DNA of 64,000 bases from Acidovorax sp. 107 (GTDB lineage Bacteria; Pseudomonadota; Gammaproteobacteria; Burkholderiales; Burkholderiaceae_C). The stretch lies in assembly GCF_003058055.1 (NCBI RefSeq), contig NZ_QBTZ01000001.1, positions 250,501-314,500 on the forward strand, written 5' to 3'. A program made the position numbers and the translations under genes. Of the stretch, positions 43,970 to 51,008 are shown piece by piece (the first letter of the stretch is position 1; each line of letters starts with the position of its first letter). The notes beneath the pieces were generated by a model that worked only from the letters and a program-made list of their open reading frames with translations, was not told where the DNA came from and made no database searches.

Positions 43970-45685
43970 TCAGGCTGCGGCCTTGGCTTGGACCAGCTCT
44001 ATGTGCCGAACCAGCGCGGCCAGGATCAGCGCGAAGTCCGCTTCGTGGTAGAGCTTGCTGGCCCTGTCTGTGGCTGCGGGCTCAAAGCCCAAGCCCTTGA
44101 GAAAGTCGGCGGTGAGGGTGAACCCCAGGCGCTCCCCGATCTGGCCCAGCTTGAGCGTCGGCGTGCCGCGCTCGGCGGGTAATGGCGCCGGGTGCATGGG
44201 CACCACGTTGGCGGGCGCTGGTGCTGCTACCGGAGCTGGCGCAACTACTACAGGAGCTGGTACGGGAGTATCGGCGGCTTGTTCTGCCCGCGCCTTCGCT
44301 TCGGCCCGGGCCTTCGCTTCGGCTTCGCGCTGCAGCTTGGCCGCTTCCTCCTGCCGGATGCGCTCGCGCTCGGCTTCCAGGCGCTGGGCCTCGGCCGCCT
44401 GGTGCTCGGCAATCCGCGCCTTCACCAGCATGGTCAAGTCCTCGGGCTGCTTGAGCACGATGGTCGCCGCGTCCGCAAACAGGAAGGCATGTGCACCGGC
44501 CAACTCGCGCAGCGTGCCTAGGTTGATCTGGATACGGTCAGCGATGGCGCTGGCCTCGATCTTGGCGCGGGCCAGTTCATCATTCACGGCGCTGCGCAGG
44601 CTGTCCACCGTGCGCTTGCCTTTGATGACCCCGGCAAAGTCGGCTGGCACCTGCGGCATGAAGGGCTTGCCCAGGCGGGTATTCAGGCTTGCGATGTGCT
44701 CGCGCAGCGCGGCAATGCCACCGGCCACGATCTCACCACGGATTTCCTCCTTGCGCAGTGCAACCAGCTTCTCCCGCTGCAGCCGGGTCGTGCGCGCCAG
44801 CGCGCGGTAGTCGGCGACAAAGCGGCGCATGGTGTCCACGTCGGCCAGCTGGGCCAGCGCGTTGCTCTCTGCCGCTTCCAGGGCGTCCTCAGTCTGCTTG
44901 AGTGCCTTGCAGGCGGCCTCGGTGTCGGCGAATTCCTGATCGGTGCTGGGCGCCGTGGGGATGCGGTCGATGAAGTTGCGCAGCGCGGCGCCGAAGGCGG
45001 GCAGGTTGGAAACGATGGCGAGTTGGCCATCCACGCGCACCGAGACGGCTGGCAGCGTTTCCACTGGCGTGGCCACCACGGGCGCGGGATTGGCCTCGGG
45101 CGGCACCCAGGCGGCCAGGTCGGCGGCGAACTGCTTCCACCCGGCGATCAGCTGGGCGCGGCGCTCGGGCTTGGACTCGTACCACAGCGGGTGCGTGCCT
45201 TCCTGCGTTCCGTCGCTGGTGGTGAACAGGGCGCGCTGCGCACCGCTGACCAGAAGTTGGTGCTCCAGCTGCAGGTAGTAGTGTGGCTCCAGGTCGCCGG
45301 CCTGCACCTGCTGCACCAGCGACTGGTTGAGCAGCTTGTTTTCCCAGATCACCTCGTCCAGCAGGTCGATACCGTCGAAGCTGGCCAGCAGCGCCATGCC
45401 TTCCACTTCGCGCGTGGCCACAACGGGATAGAACTCGGTGCCCGCGATTTCCTCGGCGATGGGCCGGGCCAGCGCCTCGGCTTCGTGCCCGGCGTTAAAG
45501 ATGCGCTGTTTGGCCGGGCTGACTTCTTCTGTCAGGCCCGTGGCCTTCTGGTGCAGCAACTCGTCGCGGGTCGTGTACTTGGACAGGCCCAGTGCTGCGG
45601 CTGCTTCCGATGCGCAGAAATGTTTGGCGCGCGCGGCGTGCCACGCAGCTGAACCTTGGGGGGCGTTTTCAAGTGGTTGGTACAT
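43970..45685 (-). CDS. YqaJ-family phage exonuclease with long C-terminal extension
   Basis: Alkaline exonuclease of the lambda Exo/YqaJ superfamily, partner of RecT in single-strand annealing recombination. The 571-aa product is more than twice the usual size. Residues 1-200 hold the nuclease: SEAAAALGLSKYTTRDELL, GHEAEALARPIAEEI, catalytic Asp and ExK in SFDGIDLLDEVIWENKLL, and YYLQLEHQLLVSG. Residues about 210-400 are helical and DUF1351-like, then a coiled coil (EAERERIRQEEAAKLQREAE), a Pro/Ala linker and a terminal domain LGFTLTADFLKGLGFEPA. ATG at 45685 lies 10 bp after the recT stop. Confidence 0.85.
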   Translation of the reverse strand: MYQPLENAPQGSAAWHAARAKHFCASEAAAALGLSKYTTRDELLHQKATGLTEEVSPAKQRIFNAGHEAEALARPIAEEIAGTEFYPVVATREVEGMALLASFDGIDLLDEVIWENKLLNQSLVQQVQAGDLEPHYYLQLEHQLLVSGAQRALFTTSDGTQEGTHPLWYESKPERRAQLIAGWKQFAADLAAWVPPEANPAPVVATPVETLPAVSVRVDGQLAIVSNLPAFGAALRNFIDRIPTAPSTDQEFADTEAACKALKQTEDALEAAESNALAQLADVDTMRRFVADYRALARTTRLQREKLVALRKEEIRGEIVAGGIAALREHIASLNTRLGKPFMPQVPADFAGVIKGKRTVDSLRSAVNDELARAKIEASAIADRIQINLGTLRELAGAHAFLFADAATIVLKQPEDLTMLVKARIAEHQAAEAQRLEAERERIRQEEAAKLQREAEAKARAEAKARAEQAADTPVPAPVVVAPAPVAAPAPANVVPMHPAPLPAERGTPTLKLGQIGERLGFTLTADFLKGLGFEPAATDRASKLYHEADFALILAALVRHIELVQAKAAA

Positions 45686-45695
45686 GGTGTTCCTT

Positions 45696-46658
45696 TCAGG
45701 CGCTTTCCAGCGCGAACTGGCGTCCTTCAAAGTAGGCGGTCAGGCGCGCCCGCGCCTCGGCGTCTGCCACCTCGCCGATCAAATCCGCCGCCTCATACAG
45801 CGCGTCCAGCGTTGCGGCGGCCTGCATCTGGTCGCCCACGGTCTTTTCGAGCATCACCTGCGGCTCGCCCTTGGGCTGCACATCGGTGACGGGTTCGGCT
45901 TGCTGCGTGGGCGGGGGTGCTGGCGGCTCGGCTGGCGCGCGAATGGCGGCCTCCTCCTCTGGCGAAATGGTCCCCTTGGTCTTTATCTTCCCGATCACGC
46001 TGTCGGCCGTGGCCTTGCCTGCGACGATGGCAGCGCGCCAACTGGGCAGCAGCTGGGCGAACTGCTCGGGGGTGTAAGCGGGCTGGGGGGCTGCAGGCTC
46101 CACGCGCTCCACCTGGCCCATGTGCCGCTCGGTGGGCGTATCCATCACTTCCTCAGCCACGGGCAAGCCCTTGAGCACATCGGGGAACACGTCGCGCACA
46201 GCGAAGGCGCGTGCGCGCATCTGGCGCATGCGCTTGGGGTACTGCGTCCATGGGCCTTGCTTGCCCAGTAGGCCGGCCGCCTTCGCGTCATCCATGCTGA
46301 ACGAGCGGGACTGCTCGGGTTCTCCCCGACGTTTAACCCTGCAGGTGGCCGTGCGGCCATCGTCTTCCTCAATGATGGATTCGCAGAGAGGGCTGGACCG
46401 CACAAGGGCGATGACGGCATCACCCCACAGCGATGGACGGCCGTTGATCACGGCGATGTTCTGCATGGCCTGCAGTGGTTTGAGGCCGATTTCCATACCC
46501 CATTGAATCGCCACAAGACAGTTGCCGGGCTTGCCCTTGAAATCCTTGGGCACCATGTCGCTGTCGGCAAGGTAGTTGCTGAACGTCAGGGCCTGCTCAA
46601 AAGTTTGGGGGCTCAGGTCAAATTGCTGGCGTGTTGCGATGGCAGTTGAATCACTCAT
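45696..46658 (-). CDS. recT: RecT family single-strand annealing protein
   Basis: Phage ssDNA-annealing recombinase, 320 aa. The conserved RecT core covers roughly residues 15-185: FSNYLADSDMVPKDFKGKPG, QWGMEIGLKPLQAMQNIAVI, RPSLWGDAVIALV and KRMRQMRARAFAVRDVFPDV. A Pro/Ala-rich C-terminal region follows (EPPAPPPTQQAEPV). It is immediately upstream of the exonuclease, the usual recombination module. Confidence 0.88.
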   Translation of the reverse strand: MSDSTAIATRQQFDLSPQTFEQALTFSNYLADSDMVPKDFKGKPGNCLVAIQWGMEIGLKPLQAMQNIAVINGRPSLWGDAVIALVRSSPLCESIIEEDDGRTATCRVKRRGEPEQSRSFSMDDAKAAGLLGKQGPWTQYPKRMRQMRARAFAVRDVFPDVLKGLPVAEEVMDTPTERHMGQVERVEPAAPQPAYTPEQFAQLLPSWRAAIVAGKATADSVIGKIKTKGTISPEEEAAIRAPAEPPAPPPTQQAEPVTDVQPKGEPQVMLEKTVGDQMQAAATLDALYEAADLIGEVADAEARARLTAYFEGRQFALESA

Positions 46659-46852
46659 GAAAACCTCAATTGGTGGTTGTCGTAAATCGTTTTGATGGGC
46701 CGCTTGAGCCCGCTGGCCTGGCCCACATGCCACTGGCCGCAGACGGTGCAGCGGTATGGAGCAAGGGCCTTGTCGGTGCGGCGCCGGGCGCGCTTGCTGG
46801 CGGCCTTGGCGGTTTTGAGGGTGTGCACCACTTTCCCGGTGGGGCAGTCCAT
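46655..46852 (-). CDS. zinc-ribbon phage protein, 65 aa
   Basis: Basic protein with one CxxC (YRCTVCGQWHVGQASG) and a CPTGKVVH start, recalling small phage zinc-ribbon proteins that precede recT. Overlaps recT by 4 bp. Confidence 0.6.
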   Translation of the reverse strand: MDCPTGKVVHTLKTAKAASKRARRRTDKALAPYRCTVCGQWHVGQASGLKRPIKTIYDNHQLRFS

Positions 46853-46856
46853 GGCA

Positions 46857-46958
46857 TCAGTCCCGCGCCACCAGCCACGCCATGCGCAGTGCGCGGATCG
46901 GCCCGTTGCACTGGCGGTAGATGCGGTACAGCATTGCGAAGTCGCGCAGGCGGTTCAT
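46857..46958 (-). CDS. 33-aa phage protein
   Basis: MNRLRDFAMLYRIYRQCNGP then IRALRMAWLVARD. Very short, basic and amphipathic. Its ATG overlaps the stop of the preceding gene (ATGA) and the next gene starts 4 bp on; similar mini-proteins recur in phage left operons. Too short for certainty. Confidence 0.5.
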   Translation of the reverse strand: MNRLRDFAMLYRIYRQCNGPIRALRMAWLVARD

Positions 46959-47179
46959 GGCCGCACCTCACGCAGGCAATCAGCCTCTTTGTCAGCAACC
47001 CACACGGCTGTCTCGCCAGGGCGGCAGGCACGGCGCTGGAACTGCTGGAGCGCCCAGTCCCGCGAGTGCTGTGCGGCCCGCAGTTCCTCGTTTTCAGGTA
47101 TCGGGTCGGGCTCATGGGCAGCCACGGCGCCCAGGCCAAGGGCGGCTACTACTGCGATCAGGGCGATGGAGTAGTTCAT
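46955..47179 (-). CDS. small exported or membrane-anchored phage protein, 74 aa
   Basis: MNYSIALIAVVAALGLGAVA is a clear signal or anchor segment, then a polar helical body with two Cys (RACRPGET, EADCLREV). Probably periplasmic. Role unknown. Confidence 0.6.
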   Translation of the reverse strand: MNYSIALIAVVAALGLGAVAAHEPDPIPENEELRAAQHSRDWALQQFQRRACRPGETAVWVADKEADCLREVRP

Positions 47180-47367
47180 GGAAGGCTCTCCTGTTCCAAA
47201 GATTCCGGGTCCAGCTCCGCGCCAATGGCCGCAGCCTCAGCCCGGAGTGCTGCCGCGCGTGCGGCTTCTTCGTTGCGGCGCTTGGTTTCAGCCTGTGCCG
47301 CCATGGATGCGGCAAGGGCATCGCGGTGGGCGGTGGTGAAGTGCGGGGCGTTGATGGGGTCGATCAC
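47176..47367 (-). CDS. phage protein, 63 aa, helical
   Basis: MIDPINAPHFTTAHRDALAA start, then an Ala/Glu-rich helix (AAQAETKRRNEEAARAAALR). ATGA overlaps on both sides. Function unknown. Confidence 0.55.
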   Translation of the reverse strand: MIDPINAPHFTTAHRDALAASMAAQAETKRRNEEAARAAALRAEAAAIGAELDPESLEQESLP

Positions 47368-47597
47368 GCTGCACCGCCCTTCCGGGCCTTGAGCATTGCG
47401 TCGGCCATCTCGTAGGCATACCTTCCAAGGCGATCAAGCGCCAAGTCCCGATCTGCGTCATCTGGAATTTCGACCCATACAACCGGCATTGCCTTGGCAG
47501 CAAAGTAGTCCCGCAGAGTCATTCCTGTTTCGAGAACCTGCTCATGAGTGCCAACAATTGGGAAAGCTGGTCCGCCGTCATTGATCGTTTTGGCCAT
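47364..47597 (-). CDS. phage protein, 77 aa, 'GGPAFP' type
   Basis: INDGGPAFPIVGTHEQVLET with GMTLRDYFAAKAMP is a recognisable pattern of a common small phage protein family of unknown function. ATG 47597 shares its A with the upstream stop (TGATG). Confidence 0.65.
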   Translation of the reverse strand: MAKTINDGGPAFPIVGTHEQVLETGMTLRDYFAAKAMPVVWVEIPDDADRDLALDRLGRYAYEMADAMLKARKGGAA

Positions 47598-47791
47598 CAC
47601 TGCACCCCCATGTGCGCGCTGTGTTGCACCTGATCCACCAGGGCGCGGTGATAGCGGGGATCGCTGGCCTCCAGAGCCGCCACATCGGCCCAGGCCTGAT
47701 TACGCTGGCGCTGCAGCTCCTGCTCGGAAATAGGCGGCGGTGCGCCAGGGATGCGCAGCAGCGGCTGCACAGTGGTGTGTACGTTTTGCAT
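47597..47791 (-). CDS. phage protein, 64 aa
   Basis: MQNVHTTVQPLLRIPGAPPP start, then a helical body with EQELQRQRNQAWADVAALEA. GGAGGCGC upstream of the ATG at 47791 supports the start over the longer open frame. Function unknown. Confidence 0.55.
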   Translation of the reverse strand: MQNVHTTVQPLLRIPGAPPPISEQELQRQRNQAWADVAALEASDPRYHRALVDQVQHSAHMGVQ

Positions 47792-47806
47792 TGCGCCTCC
47801 TGGGCG

Positions 47807-47830
47807 TAAAAAAGCCCGCGTGGTGCGGGC
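47807..47830 (-). terminator. leftward terminator
   Basis: GCCCGC-GTGGT-GCGGGC hairpin with AAAAAA on its left (plus strand), i.e. a T-run on the minus-strand transcript, placed 6 bp after the stop of the 215-aa gene. Confidence 0.65.
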
Positions 47831-47835
47831 TGGGT

Positions 47836-48483
47836 TCAGTCTTCGTAGTCGGCCGGGTCGGTGCCCTTGACCTTGTGAGCAAACGCTTTCCACTTCGCTC
47901 GCATTTCTTCGGTCTGGTTTCGCCATGCGGGCGCAATGTCTGAGGTGATCGCAACGCCGTTTTTCAAGGTGAAGCTGCCGCAGTTGCTGCCGATGTCTTC
48001 GTCGGCAAATTCGATGGCGATAGATTCATCGGGGAAGCGCTTCGACAACTCCACGAGAACGCCTTCTGGGCAAGACCACGCTGTGTCGAAAGTGGCCGTT
48101 CCCTGGTCCACGTCGTGGGACTGATCGCATGCATTCCACTTTGTGCCCCACACCTTGCGGGCAAAGTCCATGCTGTGCAGGTAGCCGCATTTGCGATGGT
48201 TGCGCAGCATGCCCACGAACTGCTCGAAACATTCTTCGGACAGTTTCTTGATATCGAAGTTGCTGCGGTTGCTGGCTTCAAGGCTGGCCAGCAAAGGGTG
48301 ATCGCTAAGTGGCGCCCCGATGACAATTTGGGCCGCTTCCTCGGCGGCCATTGAAATGCCGTTCCATTTGTCATCGCCAGGGAAGGGCGCCATTGTGTTG
48401 AAGTCGATGCGGCCATCGCTGTTCAACATGGCGGTAATGACTGCGGGCGAGGCGCTGATTTTGTTGGTGACCCAGTTCGGCAT
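47836..48483 (-). CDS. YubB/Api92-like phage protein, 215 aa
   Basis: MPNWVTNKISASP is the hallmark start of YubB-type ferredoxin-like-fold proteins found on phages and plasmids. ISMAAEEAAQ, FAREVWGTKWNA-like (here FARKVWGTKWNA) and FDTAWSCPEGVLVELSKRFP follow the family layout. Function unknown. First gene of the leftward operon downstream of the long leader. Confidence 0.75.
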   Translation of the reverse strand: MPNWVTNKISASPAVITAMLNSDGRIDFNTMAPFPGDDKWNGISMAAEEAAQIVIGAPLSDHPLLASLEASNRSNFDIKKLSEECFEQFVGMLRNHRKCGYLHSMDFARKVWGTKWNACDQSHDVDQGTATFDTAWSCPEGVLVELSKRFPDESIAIEFADEDIGSNCGSFTLKNGVAITSDIAPAWRNQTEEMRAKWKAFAHKVKGTDPADYED

Positions 48484-48489
48484 GATTGC

Positions 48490-48555
48490 TCCAAAGAAAA
48501 AGCCCACGCGGTGGTGGGCTGGTGGGGAATAAAAAAGCCCACGCGAGGTGGGCGA
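48490..48555 (-). terminator. two tandem leftward terminators in the PL leader
   Basis: AAAAAGCCCACGCGGTGGTGGGCT (48496-48519 region) and AAAAAAGCCCACGCGAGGTG followed by GGC (48533-48555) are two near-identical hairpins, each with an A-run on its left, i.e. T-run for leftward RNA. They stand just before the first gene of the operon. Confidence 0.65.
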
Positions 48556-48970
48556 ACCCCTGCGCAAGGCAGGAGGGGAGGGTGAGGGTGGGGCGGCGCG
48601 GCTTTCTCAGCCCGGCGTGCGGTGGTTCCTGTATGCCGGTATCCCGTACTCGCGGCTCTGTCGGCGTTCCACCTTCACAGCAGCCACAGGGTCAATCCGC
48701 TCGGCGTTGCCGCCCCGAAAAAGGTGCAGGGCTTCCACCTGCTGCTACCAATGGCATCTGCTGACGAACACCGGCTATCAGCTCCGGTGGGGCAATTCAC
48801 GGCTTGGCACCCCGAGGCGCAGCACATGGGCAACGCCGTGAATCACACTGCGCAAGTTGATGGTCGAACACAGGCCCGCAGGGATACAAACCCGAGGTAG
48901 CGTCTTGCAAACCTGTTCACTGCCGTACTTCCGGCCCGCGCCACTCCAAGGCAACGGGCGCCTGCGCTGA

Positions 48971-49009
48971 CCATCACATCAGTGCCAGCTCGTGACGCTG
49001 ATGTGATGG
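48971..49009. repeat. perfect 12-bp inverted repeat in the PL leader
   Basis: CCATCACATCAG and CTGATGTGATGG form a perfect stem with a 15-base loop. The TGATGTGATGG core recurs in the repeat pair at 49.45 and 49.70 kb. Confidence 0.75.
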
Positions 49010-49450
49010 CCCTCGTTTGAAGGCCGTGCCGGTTACTCAATCCGGCTCCACTGCGGGAAGGGTCGGGCCCAAGCTATTACGCTCTGAGGCTGTGTGCAGT
49101 AGGGTGGCGTCTCCTGGCTATCACGGGGTGGGCGCTCCCGCAGCCATCGGCCAACTTGAATCCCATGCCGTCTGTCGCGCGGCTTTCGCGTGCTGTTGCT
49201 GTGTGGCCGGGTCATCCGGCTCAGGTGGGTTGCATGTGTTCTCCTTCGCAGCGCTGGGCTGCCTGGTGGTTGAGGTGCTATCGCCCGCACCGGTAGGGGC
49301 AGCTCGTTGGTCTCACGCGGAGTGCTCTGCCGCGTCGTCGGCACCTCGCGGCGCCTTCGCTTACTCCGTGTACCCACTTCGGGGGCTGGAGACGGTTTCC
49401 CGCGCCACGCGCTGTTGATCACTGCGGGCGGCTATTGCTCGGTCTCTATG

Positions 49451-49719
49451 GGTGAGGGTGATGTGAAGGGCGGGCTGGGCTTGATTCCAGCTTGACAGCC
49501 CACTAGCCGCTGCCGCCGGTTGGTTGGGCGTCCCCAGAGCCAACTCCAATTTCCTATCAGCACCTTCGCAGCTATGTCACTCGGTTCCTTGCGTTTGATC
49601 GGAGCAACCAGAACGCTTGGAGGGTTTGCACGCATTGACCCATGCCGCCCATAGTTGAATGTTTCTGCACCGTGCCTAGCGTGTCCTTCCACGCCGCCGC
49701 CCATCACATCACCCTCAGT
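49451..49719. repeat. 21-bp inverted repeat pair flanking 228 bp
   Basis: TGAGGGTGATGTGA-A-GGGCGG on the plus strand at 49451-49471 and TGAGGGTGATGTGA-T-GGGCGG on the minus strand at 49719-49699: one mismatch in 21. They bracket a minus-strand frame that starts inside the right copy, whose GAGGG could act as its ribosome site. Confidence 0.7.
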
Positions 49720-49789
49720 TGTTAAAGACCCTGCCGGTGATCGTTCGATGCCGCTTCACCCGACCGCTGCGGTTTGCTGCGATGGGTGA

Positions 49790-49818
49790 ATTATTAGCCT
49801 GGGCTAAGTATTTGTCAA
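49790..49818 (-). promoter_or_regulatory. PL promoter of the leftward operon
   Basis: Minus strand: TTGACA at 49818-49813, exactly 17 bp, then AATAAT at 49795-49790, a near-consensus sigma-70 promoter. Operator site 1 fills the spacer and site 2 abuts the -35, so repressor binding would occlude polymerase. Confidence 0.75.
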
Positions 49819-49859
49819 TAGCCTGAGCTAAGTATTTGAGTGAATTTTTAGCCTGAAGC
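49794..49859. promoter_or_regulatory. OL: three phage repressor operator sites
   Basis: TTAGCCTGGGCTAA (49794-49807), ATAGCCTGAGCTAA (49818-49831) and the half-site TTAGCCTGAAGC (49848-49859). The first two are followed by the same GTATTTG. They match the three sites between cI and cro at 54.76-54.82 kb, giving the lambda-like two-operator layout. Confidence 0.8.
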
Positions 49860-49866
49860 GGACAAA

Positions 49867-49895
49867 CGAAAAAAAGCTCACCTCAGTGGGTGGGC
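49867..49895 (-). terminator. leftward hairpin after the LexA-boxed gene
   Basis: AAAAAAAGCTCACCTCAGTG then GGTGGGCTT: imperfect stem AGCTCACC/GGTGGGCT with an A-run on the left. It would stop leftward RNA from the 99-aa gene before it enters PL. Confidence 0.5.
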
Positions 49896-50006
49896 TTGAA
49901 CCCCGCTCTTGCAGCGAGGGGAGGGGATGCCGCAAGCGACTAGCGGCATGGAAATAGTAGGACTGCTGCCGGCCGGTGTTTGTCAGACTATGCCGCGTCG
50001 TGCGGC

Positions 50007-50306
50007 TCAGTCTCCGAATCGCAACCGCCAGGCCTGGGCGACCCAACTGCCATCGGTCAGTCGCTCCATGCCATGGATCTCCAGCTCGCCTGCCACCATG
50101 TCCACGATGCGTGGCTCGAACAGGCGGTGGGGGTGGAAGCTGGCCAGGTGTAGGGCAGGGACTGTGCCGAATCGGCCCTCAAGGCGCACCACAGTGAGCT
50201 CGCCCGTGTCCTGGTGCATCTTGCTGGCGAACGGACGCCTGCTGCCGCCTGCGTACAGGGTCAGGATGGTGGCCTTGACGGGGGATGAGATGGTTATGGG
50301 CGACAT
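50007..50306 (-). CDS. small phage protein downstream of a LexA box, 99 aa
   Basis: Starts MSPITISSPVKATILTLYAG; beta-rich body with GTVPALHLASFHPHRLFEPR, EIHGMERLTDGSWVAQAWRL. No family recognised. ATG at 50306 lies 5 bp from a perfect CTGT-N8-ACAG LexA box, so expression should rise on DNA damage. Position between OL and cI, with SOS control, recalls antirepressors such as Tum of phage 186; that is analogy only. Confidence 0.6.
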   Translation of the reverse strand: MSPITISSPVKATILTLYAGGSRRPFASKMHQDTGELTVVRLEGRFGTVPALHLASFHPHRLFEPRIVDMVAGELEIHGMERLTDGSWVAQAWRLRFGD

Positions 50307-50311
50307 GATGT

Positions 50312-50327
50312 CTGTATGAATATACAG
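50312..50327. promoter_or_regulatory. LexA (SOS) box
   Basis: CTGTATGAATATACAG, a perfect CTGT-N8-ACAG match with an AT-rich spacer, between the divergent 99-aa gene (-) and HNH gene (+). It is closest to the former. Confidence 0.75.
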
Positions 50328-50539
50328 TTCATCGCGGCCGCCAGGGGTAACGCCCGAGTTGGGCGAGTGGGCAGGAAAAGGGCCCCACATCGGAGGGGTA
50401 CGGTAAACTTGCGCTGTCCGGGCACGCGCACCCGGCCGCGATTGGGCGCTCCCATCGCTCAGCCATGTGGCCTTCGCCCTGGCGCCCGCCTTGTCCAGCG
50501 TCTGGCAGCGGGAATAGCTTCAAACCTATTCCGTTGACC

Positions 50540-50932
50540 GTGACCCGCCTGGCAAAACTCCGTACCCGTGCATTCTTCGCGCAGCAGTGCCGCTGCATCT
50601 ACTGTCACCTTCCGATTTGGGAAGGCCCCTACAAAGACCGCTTGGTATCAGCGCTCGGAATTCCCGAATCGCTGGTTCCGTACCTCCAGAGCACCGCTGA
50701 GCATCTGGTCGCCCAGCAGGACGGCGGGCCAGATGCGCCCGTGAACATCGCTACAGCATGCCAGTGGTGCAACTGGAAAAGGCATGCCCATCGGCACAAC
50801 TGCGCGCCTGACCCAGTGACGTTTCAGGCTGAGGTGCGTAGGCTCATGGCAGCGAAGCGCTGGCATCCTGCAGCCAGGTGGGCGAGTAGGACGCTGCCTG
50901 GCCGCGCGGGGCAAAGAAGTGACCGGGCATGA
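50540..50932 (+). CDS. HNH-type nuclease domain protein
   Basis: The 130-aa product has paired CxxC zinc knuckles (CRCIYCHLP, TACQWCNWKRH) flanking an HNH core AEHLVAQQDGGPDAPVNIA, the layout of small phage HNH proteins. I choose GTG at 50540 (VTRLAKLRTRAFFAQQ), as family members begin MTRLAKLR; an in-frame ATG at 50465 would add 25 unrelated residues. It is read opposite to its neighbours, ends before two terminators, and could be SOS-linked via the LexA box 210 bp upstream. Confidence 0.65.
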   Translation: MTRLAKLRTRAFFAQQCRCIYCHLPIWEGPYKDRLVSALGIPESLVPYLQSTAEHLVAQQDGGPDAPVNIATACQWCNWKRHAHRHNCAPDPVTFQAEVRRLMAAKRWHPAARWASRTLPGRAGQRSDRA

Positions 50933-50996
50933 AAAAGCCACCCGGAGGTGGCTTGTGGTGCAAAAATAAACCGCCCAGTGGGGCGGTTTATGGATC
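50933..50996. terminator. two bidirectional terminators between convergent genes
   Basis: AAAAAGCCACC-CGGA-GGTGGCTT and AAACCGCCC-AGT-GGGGCGGTTT hairpins in tandem (about 50933-50957 and 50967-50992) with A-runs on the left and T on the right, between the HNH gene and the convergent Ntn hydrolase gene. Confidence 0.7.
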
Positions 50997-51008
50997 GGCT
51001 AGGTTGGC

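Larger units (their letters stand above)
48556..49789 (-). other. 1.2-kb leader region between PL and the first left-operon gene, no confident CDS
   Basis: Open frames exist (for example minus 49432-49707, 91 codons, and minus 49033-49215, 60 codons, Arg-rich MTRPHSNSTRKPRDRRHGIQ), but composition is Arg/Pro/Ser-rich and no family is recognised. A 4-codon mini-frame with a strong AAGGAG site (MQPT then stop) is near 49230 on the minus strand. The region holds a perfect 12-bp hairpin (48971-49009) and a 21-bp inverted repeat pair (49451-49471 and 49699-49719). It may encode a structured RNA, an N-like or Ash-like product, or all of these. Confidence 0.5.

Noticed and set aside
49432..49707. 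91-codon minus-strand frame in the PL leader as a confident gene (Ash/Icd-like)
   Set aside because: It has a possible ribosome site but no family I can name with confidence and unusual composition. It is kept only as a possibility within the leader region.
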